NCBI GenBank assembly: GCA_963922315.1
Contig: CAWUID010000003.1
Span: 8,605 to 72,604, forward strand
Direction of reading: 5' to 3'
Length of the DNA: 64,000 nt
Origin: JAHDBG01 sp963922315
Lineage (GTDB): Bacteria > Pseudomonadota > Gammaproteobacteria > Chromatiales > Chromatiaceae
The position numbers were made by a program, and so were the translations under genes. This document shows, piece by piece, positions 6,958 to 15,851 of the stretch. Positions within the stretch are counted from its first letter, which is position 1; every line of letters starts with the position of its first letter. The notes below the pieces were generated by a model. The model saw only the letters and a program-made list of their open reading frames with translations. It searched no databases and was not told where the DNA came from.

Positions 6958-8813
6958 TGCATGACTCCACGGGCGCTGGCGAGTATTTCTGCTGTGCCGA
7001 CTTCACCCACCAGGTGATAGCGGGGTTGAATGACCCCATCTGCGTCCCAGAAATACAATGCTGGTGGTGCAATCATGCCCAGATGTGTTGCCAGGGCCTG
7101 GTCTGCTGCATCCTGCCGGGTGATATCTGCTTGTAGCCAGACAAACTGTGCCAGTGGTTCACGCACCTGTGGAAACACATGTTGTTCCATTGTTTTGCAA
7201 TAGGTACACCAGTCAGCATAAAAATCCAGCATGACGGGTCGGCCAGCTGATCTGGCTTGTGCCAGGACCTGTTCCAGGTCAGTGATCGTTTTAATGCGCT
7301 GAAACAGGTGATGTTCTGTCGTTGCAGCTGTCTGTGTGCCTGACAGGCCACGCAGTGGCTGCCAGGTATCTTTGCCACCCGCTGCGGCACCATATAAAAA
7401 TAAAGCACCATAGACCAGTGCGACCAGACCAAGACCTTGTGCCAGGGTTTGCCAGCCGGATTGAGTCTGGCCGCGCAAGGTGCCCAGATAGACCGCTAAC
7501 ACGATCAGCAGGGTACCCCACGCGAACAGGAGCCAGGCCGGATCCAGATAGGTTGGACTGAGCCGTTCCAGAAAGCTGATCGCCAGTGCCAGCAGGATGA
7601 CACCACCGATGGTTTTCACCTGTGCCATCCATTGCCCGGCGCGGGGGAGCAGGGCGCCGCCGCCACTACCGAGCAGGAGTAACGGTAGTCCCATACCGGT
7701 GCCGAATAGCCATAAAATCATAAAGCCGGCGAGTGGATGCTGTTCCTGTGCAGCAAAGGCCAGCACAGCCAGCAGGATTGGCCCACCACAAGGGCCGACG
7801 ATCAAGGCGGACAGCACTCCCATCAGACCGACGCCCAACAAGCTGCCGCCCTGGCGCTGACCGCTCAATGCCGTCAGGCGGGATTGCCAGGCGGTTGGTA
7901 CCTGCAGGTTAAACAAGCCGAATAAAGATAAGGCCAGCAGTATGAACAGACCAATTGCCGGGATCAGTACCCAGGGGGTTTGCAGGCTGGCCTGAATGCC
8001 AAGTGCCTGGCCAAGGCTGGCCATGATTGCGCCGAGTACGCCGAATGTCAGTGCGATGCCTTGGGTATATGCCAGCGACAGACTGAATGCGCGAGTTGGT
8101 CTGGCTGATTCGCCCTGACCCAGAATCAAGGAAGACAGAATCGGGATCATTGGATACAGGCAGGCAGTGAATGCGACCAGTACGCCCAGTCCCAGGCTGA
8201 GTAGCCAACTCCAGCCGATGGAGGCGGATTGCAGATCCTGCAACCAACCGGACTGAGCCGGAGGAGAGGATGTTATCGGAGTGGCTGGAATGCCGGATGC
8301 CGGTTCCGTTAAGGCTGGCAGTGTGACACTCAGTACTTGTTGTTGTGGCGGATAACAGATGCCGCGATCAGCACAGCCCTGATAGGCCACTTGTACCTGG
8401 AGTTCAGTTGCTGTGGTTGTCTGGCGAATGAGCGGAATCTGCAGGCGTAGTGCATCATAATAAGCTGCGACTTCGCCCAGTGTGCCGTCCGGGCGTACCG
8501 AATCTGATTTGATCTCAGCATCTGGTAAGGCATAATCGCCCAGCATGATTTCCGGCGACAGGCTGGTGACCCGCAGTTTATCCTGATACAGGTAGGTACC
8601 TGATGCAATGTTCCATTCCAGCCACAATTCTGTGCCGTTCGGGCTGTGTGCGCTGACCTGGAATGCCTGTTCCGGCGGTAAAATATCGTCGGTGGCTGGT
8701 GTGCCGAGCCAGGCGCCCAATTCGTCCAGTGGATTTGCCTGTGCCTGCCAGGTCGGTAGCATGATCTGGGTCATGATCAGCAGGCTGCTTAATAACCAGG
8801 ATGTATGCATCAT
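6954..8813 (-). CDS. dsbD: Thiol:disulfide interchange protein DsbD
   Basis: Inner-membrane electron conduit from cytoplasmic thioredoxin to periplasmic reductases. The 619 residues show all three modules. After a signal peptide (residues 4-27) is an N-terminal periplasmic domain with Cys147/Cys153 (GCADRGICYPP). An eight-helix membrane core follows, with Cys218 (FTACLYPMIP) and Cys342 (VGPCGGPIL). Last is a C-terminal thioredoxin domain with DFYADWCTYC (Cys536/Cys539). All six redox cysteines are present. It is coupled to the TlpA-like gene downstream. A REP-like repeat lies between it and sdhE. Confidence 0.95.
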   Translation of the reverse strand: MMHTSWLLSSLLIMTQIMLPTWQAQANPLDELGAWLGTPATDDILPPEQAFQVSAHSPNGTELWLEWNIASGTYLYQDKLRVTSLSPEIMLGDYALPDAEIKSDSVRPDGTLGEVAAYYDALRLQIPLIRQTTTATELQVQVAYQGCADRGICYPPQQQVLSVTLPALTEPASGIPATPITSSPPAQSGWLQDLQSASIGWSWLLSLGLGVLVAFTACLYPMIPILSSLILGQGESARPTRAFSLSLAYTQGIALTFGVLGAIMASLGQALGIQASLQTPWVLIPAIGLFILLALSLFGLFNLQVPTAWQSRLTALSGQRQGGSLLGVGLMGVLSALIVGPCGGPILLAVLAFAAQEQHPLAGFMILWLFGTGMGLPLLLLGSGGGALLPRAGQWMAQVKTIGGVILLALAISFLERLSPTYLDPAWLLFAWGTLLIVLAVYLGTLRGQTQSGWQTLAQGLGLVALVYGALFLYGAAAGGKDTWQPLRGLSGTQTAATTEHHLFQRIKTITDLEQVLAQARSAGRPVMLDFYADWCTYCKTMEQHVFPQVREPLAQFVWLQADITRQDAADQALATHLGMIAPPALYFWDADGVIQPRYHLVGEVGTAEILASARGVMQ

Positions 8814-8819
8814 TTTTAA

Positions 8820-8912
8820 TCTGAGGATTCCCCGCCGCTTGCTGCGGGGACAAAACCATAAGAATTTCCAAAGAGACGAGGTTGCATACCTCGTCCACGG
8901 TTTAACATTTGA
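8820..8912. repeat. REP-like structured repeat, copy A
   Basis: Two hairpins lie between sdhE and dsbD. The first is CCCCGC (8830-8835) with GCGGGG (8844-8849), around GCTTGCT. The second is GACGAGGT (8875-8882) with ACCTCGTC (8888-8895). The first 40 bases, through GGGGACAAAACCAT, are almost identical to copy B at 58795-58835, and the second hairpin has the same loop position and a similar ATACCTCG arm. The GCTTGC core resembles REP sequences mobilised by REP-associated tyrosine transposases; no such transposase is in the window. It may also end or stabilise the sdhE transcript. Confidence 0.65.
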
Positions 8913-8923
8913 CGTCGGTGAGT

Positions 8924-9193
8924 TCAGGTTCCGGTTACCCGGGTCTGGCGTAACGTGGTCACAATGACCGACAATGCCGGGTCAGGTTCCGCGCCTTCCA
9001 GCAACCACGCCTGCAACTGATCGTCCTGTTGTTGTAATAAGCTGGCAAACTGATCCTGCTCCGTTGCGGAAGCGAGTGCGAACTGATGTTCCAGATAATA
9101 CTGGAATAGTACATCTAATTCATATAGTCCCCGCCGACACTGCCAGCTCAGTCGTTGCATTTGTGTTGGTACTACTTTTGATTCAGTGTTCAT
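8924..9193 (-). CDS. sdhE: FAD assembly factor SdhE
   Basis: Small cytoplasmic protein that promotes covalent flavinylation of succinate dehydrogenase SdhA. From ATG 9193 it has 89 residues, close to the family length. The diagnostic RGxxE motif is RRGLYELDVL (Arg21, Gly22, Glu25), followed by the second conserved block FASLLQQQDDQLQAWLL. Starts at 9205 or 9157 (MQRLSW) are also possible. The chosen start overlaps the divergent nagZ start by two bases, so promoter and ribosome site of each gene lie within or very near the other's coding region. Confidence 0.88.
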   Translation of the reverse strand: MNTESKVVPTQMQRLSWQCRRGLYELDVLFQYYLEHQFALASATEQDQFASLLQQQDDQLQAWLLEGAEPDPALSVIVTTLRQTRVTGT

Positions 9194-10235
9194 GTCAATA
9201 TCCATTCAAGGCCGGGTATTTATTACGATTTCGGGCACCAGTCTGACCACAGCAGACCAGGCACGTTTGCAACATCCTGGTACCGGTGGTCTGATACTGT
9301 TTACTCGTAATTACGAATCGCCGGAACAGATTGCCGGGCTGATTCGGGAAGTGCGTAGCATACGCTCTCCGCTGCTGATCGCAACTGATCATGAAGGCGG
9401 GCGTGTCCAACGTTTTCGCAACGGGTTTACTTGCTTGCCAGCGGCAGCCACGATTTTACAGCACTGCCTGGCAGACGAGCAGCAGGCGTGCCAGATTGCG
9501 CAAACACTCGGTTGGTTGATGGCCGCAGAGTTGCGTAGCGTCGGCGTAGATTTCAGTTTTGCCCCGGTACTGGATATTCAATACGGCCTGAGCGATGTGA
9601 TTGGAGACCGCGCATTTGCTGCTGATCCCGATAGTGTCGCCCGGTTGACGCAAGCCTGGGCACAGGGCGCAAAATCAGCAGGTATGATCAGCGTCGGCAA
9701 ACATTTTCCCGGACACGGTGGTGTCACACAGGATTCACATGCTGTACTACCGGAAGACTGGCGTCCGTATCCTGAAATCCAGGTCAGTGACATGCGCCCG
9801 TTCCGGCACCTGATCCGCCACCATCTGGCAGCTATCATGCCGGCCTATGTCCGTTACAAAGCATGTGATCACCAACCGGCTGGATTTTCTCATGTCTGGT
9901 TGCGCGAGATACTACGCCAGGAATTACAATTTTGCGGGGCTGTCCTGAGCGATGATCTTAACATGCAGGGTGCGATCACTTGTTACCCGAATCCTGCGGA
10001 ACGAGCACAGGCAGCCTGTGCCGCCGGGTGTGATGCGGTGTTAATCTGTCATGATATGGTGGCGACGGATGCGATACTTGATGCTTTGTCCGATCCGTCC
10101 GAACCCACGACCATACAACGCCTGGCGTCTTTGCAGGGCAGGCCCGGCGCCTGCGACCTGAAGACATTGCAACAACAATCGCGTTGGCAGGACGCAGCGC
10201 AACTTGCATCCACACTCGGAGCCCACACGAGATGA
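9192..10235 (+). CDS. nagZ: Beta-N-acetylglucosaminidase NagZ
   Basis: Cytoplasmic glycoside hydrolase family 3 enzyme that removes GlcNAc from GlcNAc-anhMurNAc muropeptides. The 347 residues contain DHEGGRVQRF (substrate binding), the family catalytic loop KHFPGHG (about 170-176) followed by DSH, and the nucleophile region LSDDLNMQGA. The ATG at 9192 was preferred to a GTG two codons upstream because MSISIQG fits the family start. No clear Shine-Dalgarno sequence precedes either. The stop overlaps the hpt start (ATGA). Its product feeds AnmK, also in this window. Confidence 0.95.
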   Translation: MSISIQGRVFITISGTSLTTADQARLQHPGTGGLILFTRNYESPEQIAGLIREVRSIRSPLLIATDHEGGRVQRFRNGFTCLPAAATILQHCLADEQQACQIAQTLGWLMAAELRSVGVDFSFAPVLDIQYGLSDVIGDRAFAADPDSVARLTQAWAQGAKSAGMISVGKHFPGHGGVTQDSHAVLPEDWRPYPEIQVSDMRPFRHLIRHHLAAIMPAYVRYKACDHQPAGFSHVWLREILRQELQFCGAVLSDDLNMQGAITCYPNPAERAQAACAAGCDAVLICHDMVATDAILDALSDPSEPTTIQRLASLQGRPGACDLKTLQQQSRWQDAAQLASTLGAHTR

Positions 10236-10792
10236 ACAGACATTTGCATGAAGCTGAACAGATCCGCGCCAATGCCACTTGCCTCCATAGCGCAGAGGCG
10301 GTCACGCAAGCCCTGGATCAGATGGCCGCACAGATCACGACTGACCTGAGTGATAAAAATCCATTATTACTCGGCGTGATGAACGGTGGCCTGTTACCGC
10401 TCAGTTATCTGATGCAACGGTTGGATTTTCCATTAACGATAGATTACGTCCATGCCACTCGCTATCAGGAAGACCTGACGGGTAAAGAACTGATCTGGCA
10501 ACGCACACCGAATCAGTCACTGACTGACCGGCATGTGTTGATTGTGGATGACATTCTGGATGAAGGCCATACCTTAGCGGGTCTGCTGAATTATTGCCAG
10601 ATACAGCAGCCGGCCAGCCTGAAGACTGCTGTGCTGGTGCACAAACAACACGATCGTAGCGTTAGTCCGCAGCTGGATTATTGTGGTCTGGCTGTACCGG
10701 ACCAGTATGTATTTGGCTGTGGTATGGATTACAAAGGCTACTGGCGAAATATATCTGCTATCTATGCCGTATCCACGATACCAAAGACCTAG
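10232..10792 (+). CDS. hpt: Hypoxanthine-guanine phosphoribosyltransferase
   Basis: Purine-salvage enzyme that converts hypoxanthine or guanine plus PRPP into IMP or GMP. The start was placed at ATG 10232, overlapping the nagZ stop, because the upstream in-frame extension lies within nagZ. The 186 residues carry the type I PRTase fold: GVMNGGLLPL (PPi loop), the PRPP motif VLIVDDILDEGHTL with two adjacent Asp residues, and KQHDRSV. The nagZ-hpt pairing occurs in several gammaproteobacteria; the link to cell-wall recycling is positional only. Confidence 0.9.
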   Translation: MNRHLHEAEQIRANATCLHSAEAVTQALDQMAAQITTDLSDKNPLLLGVMNGGLLPLSYLMQRLDFPLTIDYVHATRYQEDLTGKELIWQRTPNQSLTDRHVLIVDDILDEGHTLAGLLNYCQIQQPASLKTAVLVHKQHDRSVSPQLDYCGLAVPDQYVFGCGMDYKGYWRNISAIYAVSTIPKT

Positions 10793-10833
10793 CTATTGTA
10801 GCCCTGGCCTGCATTCCGGGAAGTTTCTGCAAC

Positions 10834-13104
10834 ATGCCTTTACGTAAACGACTGAAAGAAGGTGGGTTTTTGTGCCTGGCCGGGCTGAGCGCCTACCTGT
10901 TGATGGCACTGCTGACCTATACCTCAGCAGATCCAGGCTGGAACTACGTTGGCCCGCGTGCAGATGTGGCGAATATCGGTGGTATGATCGGAGCATGGTT
11001 GGCCAGTGTGTTGTTGTCCCTGATCGGCAACATGGCATTTGGTCTGCCCTGCATCATGTTATGGTCTGGCTGGCGCATGTTTCGCGAGCGTCATCAGGAC
11101 ACGGTTGGCTGGCAACTGAATCTGGTACGTGCCTGTGGTCTGGTTCTGACTCTGGTTGGTGCCACCGCGCTCAGCACACTGCATGTGCCGTTCGGGCAAG
11201 GCTGGCCGGCCGGGCCGGGCGGCATTCTCGGTCAGAGCCTGAGTGCGGCGGCAGTCGGTCTGTTTAACCCGGCGGGTGCCAGCCTGTTGCTGGCTGCTGC
11301 TACTCTGATTGGATTTACTTTCTTCACCGGGCTGTCCTGGGTGTGGGTGATGCAGAGTCTGGCAGATCTGGCTGTGCTGATGTATCAGCGGTTGCTGACC
11401 AGATTGCGGCAACTGCCGGACTGGTGGCACGCGCGCCGTGCGCAACAGACACGCAGAGTAGTGCGCCTGGCAGAACAACAGCGTATCGCGCACAAGACAC
11501 CACCGGTGATCAGCCTGCCACCTGTAACACCTGATCCGCAAACAGAGAACCGGTTGCAGGCGGAAAAACAATTCGAGTTATTGGAACCGGTCCTGCCGCA
11601 GGCATTACCGGAGCTTAGTCTGCTGGATGCCCCGCAAATACAGGAACAACAGGTCTCGGAAGAACATTTGCAGGCCTTGTCAGAACAGGTCGAACGACGG
11701 CTGGCAGACTTTGGCGTTACCGCAGAAGTGGTTGCGGTGCGACCTGGTCCGGTAGTCACTGTCTTCGAGCTGAGGCTTTCGGCGGGCACCAAGGCAAGCA
11801 AAGTGACCGGTATTGCGCGCGATCTGGCACGTGCGCTGGCAGTGATGTCTGTGCGGGTGGTTGAAATCATCCCCGGTAAGCCGGTGATCGGGCTGGAAAT
11901 ACCGAACCCGCAGCGCGAAATCGTCTACCTGAGCGAAATCCTGCAAGCGGAGGTATATGCCAGAGCAAAATCACCTCTGACCCTGTCACTAGGCAAAGAC
12001 ATTGCCGGACAACCGGTCGTGGCTGACCTGGCAAAAATGCCGCACCTGCTGATCGCAGGCACGACTGGCTCGGGCAAATCAGTTGCGATCAATACTATGA
12101 TCCTGAGCCTGCTGTACAAGGCAACGCCACAGCAGGTGCGGATGATCATGATTGATCCGAAAATGCTGGAGCTATCAGTCTACGAAGGCATTCCGCACTT
12201 GTTGACACCAGTTGTCACCGACATGGGTGAAGCAGCAAATGCACTGCGCTGGTGTGTTGCCGAAATGGAACGGCGTTACCAACTGATGGCGGCACTCGGT
12301 GTGCGCAACATCACCGGCTTTAACAAAAAGCTGGCTGAGGCAGAGGCCGCCAGCAAGCCACTGAAGGATCCGTTGTTCCACGCTGAACAAAACCCGATTA
12401 CGGGTGAAATACCGGAACAACCGATCCTGGCCGAGCTGCCGTATATCGTCATCATCATCGACGAACTAGCTGACATGATGATGGTGGTCGGCAAAAAGGT
12501 TGAAGAACTGATTGCACGGCTGGCGCAAAAGGCACGCGCAGCCGGCGTGCATTTGCTGCTGGCAACCCAGCGTCCTTCAGTCGATGTGATCACCGGCCTG
12601 ATCAAGGCTAACATCCCGACCCGGATCGCATTCCAGGTCTCGTCGCGTATTGATTCCCGCACGATCCTGGATCAGATGGGAGCGGAACACTTGCTCGGAC
12701 ATGGCGACATGTTGTACCTGCCACCTGGCACCAGCATCCCGCAGCGCGCGCATGGCGCCTTTGTCGATGACCACGAAGTGCATCAGGTGGTGCACTACCT
12801 GCAACAAACCGGTCAGCCGGACTATATCGCCGACATCACTCAGGATCCGAGTGAAGCAATTCCGGGCTTGTCAGCGGAAGCTGCTGGTATTGATGTCGAA
12901 GATGCGGACCCGCTGTTTGATCAGGCCGTGCAGATCGTGACCGAAACACGCCGCGCCTCTATATCCAGTGTGCAGCGTCGGCTGAAGGTTGGCTACAACC
13001 GGGCGGCACGACTGGTCGAAGAAATGGAACGGATCGGTATCGTCAGCGGGCCGGATCACAAAGGCAATCGCACCGTGCTGGCACCTGGACCCATGGGAGA
13101 ATGA
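10834..13104 (+). CDS. ftsK: DNA translocase FtsK
   Basis: Septum-anchored dsDNA pump that clears and aligns chromosome termini and activates XerCD at dif. The 756-residue product starts at ATG 10834; the open frame upstream overlaps hpt and does not resemble FtsK. It has four N-terminal transmembrane helices (about residues 13-32, 55-80, 98-115 and 150-175) and a short linker of roughly 100 residues. The alpha/beta motor domain follows with Walker A GTTGSGKS (409-416), Walker B IVIIIDELADMM and LATQRPSVDVITG. Last is the gamma winged helix (about 690-745, SISSVQRRLKVGYNRAA), which reads KOPS. The linker is shorter than in E. coli, as in many bacteria. Confidence 0.96.
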   Translation: MPLRKRLKEGGFLCLAGLSAYLLMALLTYTSADPGWNYVGPRADVANIGGMIGAWLASVLLSLIGNMAFGLPCIMLWSGWRMFRERHQDTVGWQLNLVRACGLVLTLVGATALSTLHVPFGQGWPAGPGGILGQSLSAAAVGLFNPAGASLLLAAATLIGFTFFTGLSWVWVMQSLADLAVLMYQRLLTRLRQLPDWWHARRAQQTRRVVRLAEQQRIAHKTPPVISLPPVTPDPQTENRLQAEKQFELLEPVLPQALPELSLLDAPQIQEQQVSEEHLQALSEQVERRLADFGVTAEVVAVRPGPVVTVFELRLSAGTKASKVTGIARDLARALAVMSVRVVEIIPGKPVIGLEIPNPQREIVYLSEILQAEVYARAKSPLTLSLGKDIAGQPVVADLAKMPHLLIAGTTGSGKSVAINTMILSLLYKATPQQVRMIMIDPKMLELSVYEGIPHLLTPVVTDMGEAANALRWCVAEMERRYQLMAALGVRNITGFNKKLAEAEAASKPLKDPLFHAEQNPITGEIPEQPILAELPYIVIIIDELADMMMVVGKKVEELIARLAQKARAAGVHLLLATQRPSVDVITGLIKANIPTRIAFQVSSRIDSRTILDQMGAEHLLGHGDMLYLPPGTSIPQRAHGAFVDDHEVHQVVHYLQQTGQPDYIADITQDPSEAIPGLSAEAAGIDVEDADPLFDQAVQIVTETRRASISSVQRRLKVGYNRAARLVEEMERIGIVSGPDHKGNRTVLAPGPMGE

Positions 13105-13105
13105 G

Positions 13106-13900
13106 ATGAGCCGGAACACCATCAAAACTTTGCAACACAAAAAAGAGACCCAACACCCGATTGTGATGTTGACCTGTTATGATGCCAGCTTTGCCCGGTT
13201 GGCAGAGCAGGCTGGTGTGGATATCCTGCTGGTTGGCGACTCGCTGGGTATGGTGGTGCAGGGACACGAGACCACAGTGCCAGTGACACTCAGCGACATG
13301 GTCTACCATGCTGCTAGTGTTGTACGGGCTAGTCGACAGGCGATGGTGATTGCGGACATGCCATTCATGAGCTACGCCACACCAGAACAGGCGGTGCAGC
13401 ATGCTGCGCATCTGATGCAGGCGGGCGGGGCACAGATGGTGAAGCTGGAAGGGGGTGCCGTTCTGATACCGACAGTGGAGCACCTGACAGAACGAGGCAT
13501 ACCTGTCTGCGCTCACCTTGGGTTGTTGCCGCAATCCATCCACCAACTCGGCAGCTACCAGGTACAAGCGCGAGAAACAGACGCGGCAGAGCAATTGCTG
13601 CGCGAAGCGCAACAATTGCAAGCAGCAGGCGCGCAATTGCTGGTGTTAGAGTGCATACCACAAGCACTGGCGGAACAGGTCAGCCGTTCACTGGATATCC
13701 CGGTGATCGGCATCGGTGCCGGGCCGGATACAGATGGTCAGGTGCTGGTGCTGTATGACGTGATTGGCATTAGTGCGAACAGGATTCCACGTTTTGCCCA
13801 CAACTTTCTGGCAGAAACCAACAGCGTGGCAGATGCTATTGCTGCTTATACCAGTGCGGTTCATGAGCGACGCTTTCCGACAGCGCAGCACACCTTTTGA
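13106..13900 (+). CDS. panB: 3-methyl-2-oxobutanoate hydroxymethyltransferase
   Basis: First committed enzyme of pantothenate synthesis: transfers a hydroxymethyl group from 5,10-methylene-THF to alpha-ketoisovalerate. The ATG at 13106 lies one base after the ftsK stop and gives the normal 264 residues. Signature blocks are MLTCYDASFARL, VDILLVGDSLGMVVQGH (Mg-binding Asp), MVKLEGG, PVCAHLGLLPQS, LLVLECIP (catalytic Glu) and VIGIGAGPDTDGQVLV. Neither panC nor panD follows, unlike the usual panBC operon. An AT-rich region begins right after the stop. Confidence 0.95.
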   Translation: MSRNTIKTLQHKKETQHPIVMLTCYDASFARLAEQAGVDILLVGDSLGMVVQGHETTVPVTLSDMVYHAASVVRASRQAMVIADMPFMSYATPEQAVQHAAHLMQAGGAQMVKLEGGAVLIPTVEHLTERGIPVCAHLGLLPQSIHQLGSYQVQARETDAAEQLLREAQQLQAAGAQLLVLECIPQALAEQVSRSLDIPVIGIGAGPDTDGQVLVLYDVIGISANRIPRFAHNFLAETNSVADAIAAYTSAVHERRFPTAQHTF

Positions 13901-14015
13901 TCGAATATCAGTTTTCTATCATTTTGAAAATAAATACTTTTTTATATTTTTTAACAGTAGTACGAAGAAGGCCCGGTAGAATGTCTGCAACTATCATCAT
14001 GGAGGGTTGATACTG

Positions 14016-15077
14016 ATGGCGATTTATGCAGTTTGGAATAACAAAGGTGGCGTGGGTAAGAGTTATCTCACATTTCAATTGGCTTCTGAATACGCTCGAC
14101 AGAATCCGGATAAAAATGTTCTGGTTGTTGATTTGTGCCCGCAAGCTAATTCTTCTTCTATGTTGCTGGGTGGTATGTCTGATGGAGAAGAACAATTAAC
14201 CCGTATTCACACCACCACTCAGCCCAGACGCACTATCTCTGGTTATATTGAAGACAGGGTTCGCAGTCCTTACATGTCACCAAAGTCCGGGGCGGAATTT
14301 GTAACACAGGTATCGCATTATAACGATCAGATTCCTGATAACGTTTATCTTGTGGCAGGTGATGAGCAATTGGAGGTTCAGGCATCACGCGTGACCAGCG
14401 CCACTTTTCCGGGGCCACAAGATGCCTGGAGAGTGACTCATTTATGGATCAGAGACCTGATTGAAGATATTCGGTTGTCGTGGAATAACGAAGCATGTTG
14501 TGTATTCATTGATTGTAACCCCGGCTTTTCTATCTATACAGAATTTGCCTTGACGGCGGCTGAGCGTTTGTTAATTCCGTTTTCCGCAGATGGTTCTTCA
14601 AAGCGTGCGGTTAAGGCGGTGCTTTCGCTGGTTTATGGCGTCAGAAGGCATCCTGGTGATCCTCAATCTGATTTTTATCTTGAATCCACCAGATATCGAA
14701 TGGCTCTGCCTGAGATCTATATGTATATCGGTAATCGTCTGACGCAAATGAATAGTTCTTCAGCGTCGGCATTTAAGACTGTAGTGAATGAGATCGGAGA
14801 GGAAATCTGGGGAGTCTGGCAGTCTTCACCACAAACTTTTTGTATTCACCCGGATGGCTCGCCAACGCCCAACTCAAGACGTGCATTCAAGGCAATGTTT
14901 CAGTATGAACTGAATGATGCCAATACCGCATCGGTGGTATCTGGAGTGCTCGGGATTCCTATTGCATCATTAACTGCTGGTCGCAGGGAAGTGGCAGGTC
15001 GTTGGGTGACGGTTAATCAGTCGCAGCTTGACAAGCAAGTCGGGAATATTACCGATCTGGTGCAAAATATAGAATGA
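14016..15077 (+). CDS. Orphan ParA/MinD-like ATPase
   Basis: The 353-residue P-loop ATPase has the deviant Walker A KGGVGKS (residues 10-16) and DLCPQANSS. A Walker B-like strand CVFIDCNPGFS is followed by a switch region ERLLIPFSADGSSKRAV. This resembles plasmid-type ParA proteins, with an unusually long insert between the first and second motifs. The start was set at ATG 14016 because GGAGG at 14001-14005 lies ten bases upstream; a TTG nine bases earlier is too close to it. No ParB or centromere-like repeat is adjacent. The gene and its leader are richer in A+T than the flanking genes, pointing to horizontal acquisition. It lies between panB and the chromosomal parAB-UDG unit, convergent to the latter. 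What it positions is unknown. Confidence 0.75.
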   Translation: MAIYAVWNNKGGVGKSYLTFQLASEYARQNPDKNVLVVDLCPQANSSSMLLGGMSDGEEQLTRIHTTTQPRRTISGYIEDRVRSPYMSPKSGAEFVTQVSHYNDQIPDNVYLVAGDEQLEVQASRVTSATFPGPQDAWRVTHLWIRDLIEDIRLSWNNEACCVFIDCNPGFSIYTEFALTAAERLLIPFSADGSSKRAVKAVLSLVYGVRRHPGDPQSDFYLESTRYRMALPEIYMYIGNRLTQMNSSSASAFKTVVNEIGEEIWGVWQSSPQTFCIHPDGSPTPNSRRAFKAMFQYELNDANTASVVSGVLGIPIASLTAGRREVAGRWVTVNQSQLDKQVGNITDLVQNIE

Positions 15078-15121
15078 TTTTTCAGACCATTCGGTGATTG
15101 TCAAAGTTGCGTTGAAAAATC
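15076..15121. terminator. Possible weak terminator hairpin after the orphan ParA
   Basis: GATTTTTCA (15076-15084) and TGAAAAATC (15113-15121) are perfect 9-base inverted arms starting at the ParA stop codon. The loop is long (28 bases) and there is no strong T tract, so termination is uncertain. The rest of the 147-base gap to the UDG gene shows nothing else. Confidence 0.3.
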
Positions 15122-15224
15122 CGCCCAGAAGGGTGGAGCATATGGACATGCTGAATAAAGATGTTCATGTATAGTTTTATGCATAGTGCTTTTTTGTGTT
15201 GTTTTTGCTTTGCTCGTAATATTT

Positions 15225-15851
15225 TTAGCCATGTCCCGTTAATAATGCCTGTTGCCAGGCAGAATGTTGCTGAATCAAAGACAGCGCCTGGTGTAATAAT
15301 GTTTTGCCAGGTTCTGTCCGATACCAGGTCGACAGACCCGATGGGTGCGGTAACGGAATGGCCTGCATCGCATGGCCAGCATAAGTCACGGTATGCGCCT
15401 GTCCTATCACGTCGGTCAGTCGGTTGACGTCCATAAACTGTGCTATCGCCAGTTTGCCAACAGGTAGCAGCAGCTCAGGTTGCAGATAGTGCACTTCCTG
15501 CTGTAACCAGGTGCTGCAGAGCGCGATTTCAGTTTGGTTGGGTACCCGGTCGCCACCTTTCGGGTTTTTGCCAGGAAAACAACGACATACCGCTGCCATA
15601 TAGACTTGTTCGCGAAATGCGGCCTCATCCAGACCGATGCTGCTAAACCACTTGAACAGTGTTTTACCGGCAGTCCAGGCAAACGGGCGGCCAAGCTTTG
15701 GCTCTTTATCGCCGGGTGCTTGTCCGACCAGCAGAATGTTGCTTAAACCAGCTCCGCAAGTGACCGGTGGCCCGCTCATCTGGTCACATTGTCGGCATGC
15801 CTTAAGCTCTGATTTGTGCTGGACTAAGGCCAGCTCAGGTGACACGGTCAC
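15225..15851 (-). CDS. Uracil-DNA glycosylase family 4/5-like protein
   Basis: Putative iron-sulfur uracil-DNA glycosylase that removes deaminated cytosine from DNA, 208 residues. Cysteine positions match the 4Fe-4S families: Cys19/Cys22 (CRQC), Cys89/Cys91 (AAVCRCFPGK) and Cys112 (IALCSTWL). Motif A is GQAPGDKE (43-50), where the Gln-Ala-Pro context fits family 4 or 5 better than Ung, and the distal motif is HPSGLS. The start overlaps the parB stop by four bases, so it is probably co-translated as the last gene of parA-parB-udg. Whether it is family 4 or family 5 cannot be settled by eye. Confidence 0.8.
   Translation of the reverse strand: MTVSPELALVQHKSELKACRQCDQMSGPPVTCGAGLSNILLVGQAPGDKEPKLGRPFAWTAGKTLFKWFSSIGLDEAAFREQVYMAAVCRCFPGKNPKGGDRVPNQTEIALCSTWLQQEVHYLQPELLLPVGKLAIAQFMDVNRLTDVIGQAHTVTYAGHAMQAIPLPHPSGLSTWYRTEPGKTLLHQALSLIQQHSAWQQALLTGHG

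Noticed and set aside
11385..11870. 161-codon minus-strand ORF, Ser/Arg/Cys-rich
   Set aside because: Antisense shadow of the ftsK linker and motor; composition is typical of a mirrored reading frame and no motif is present.
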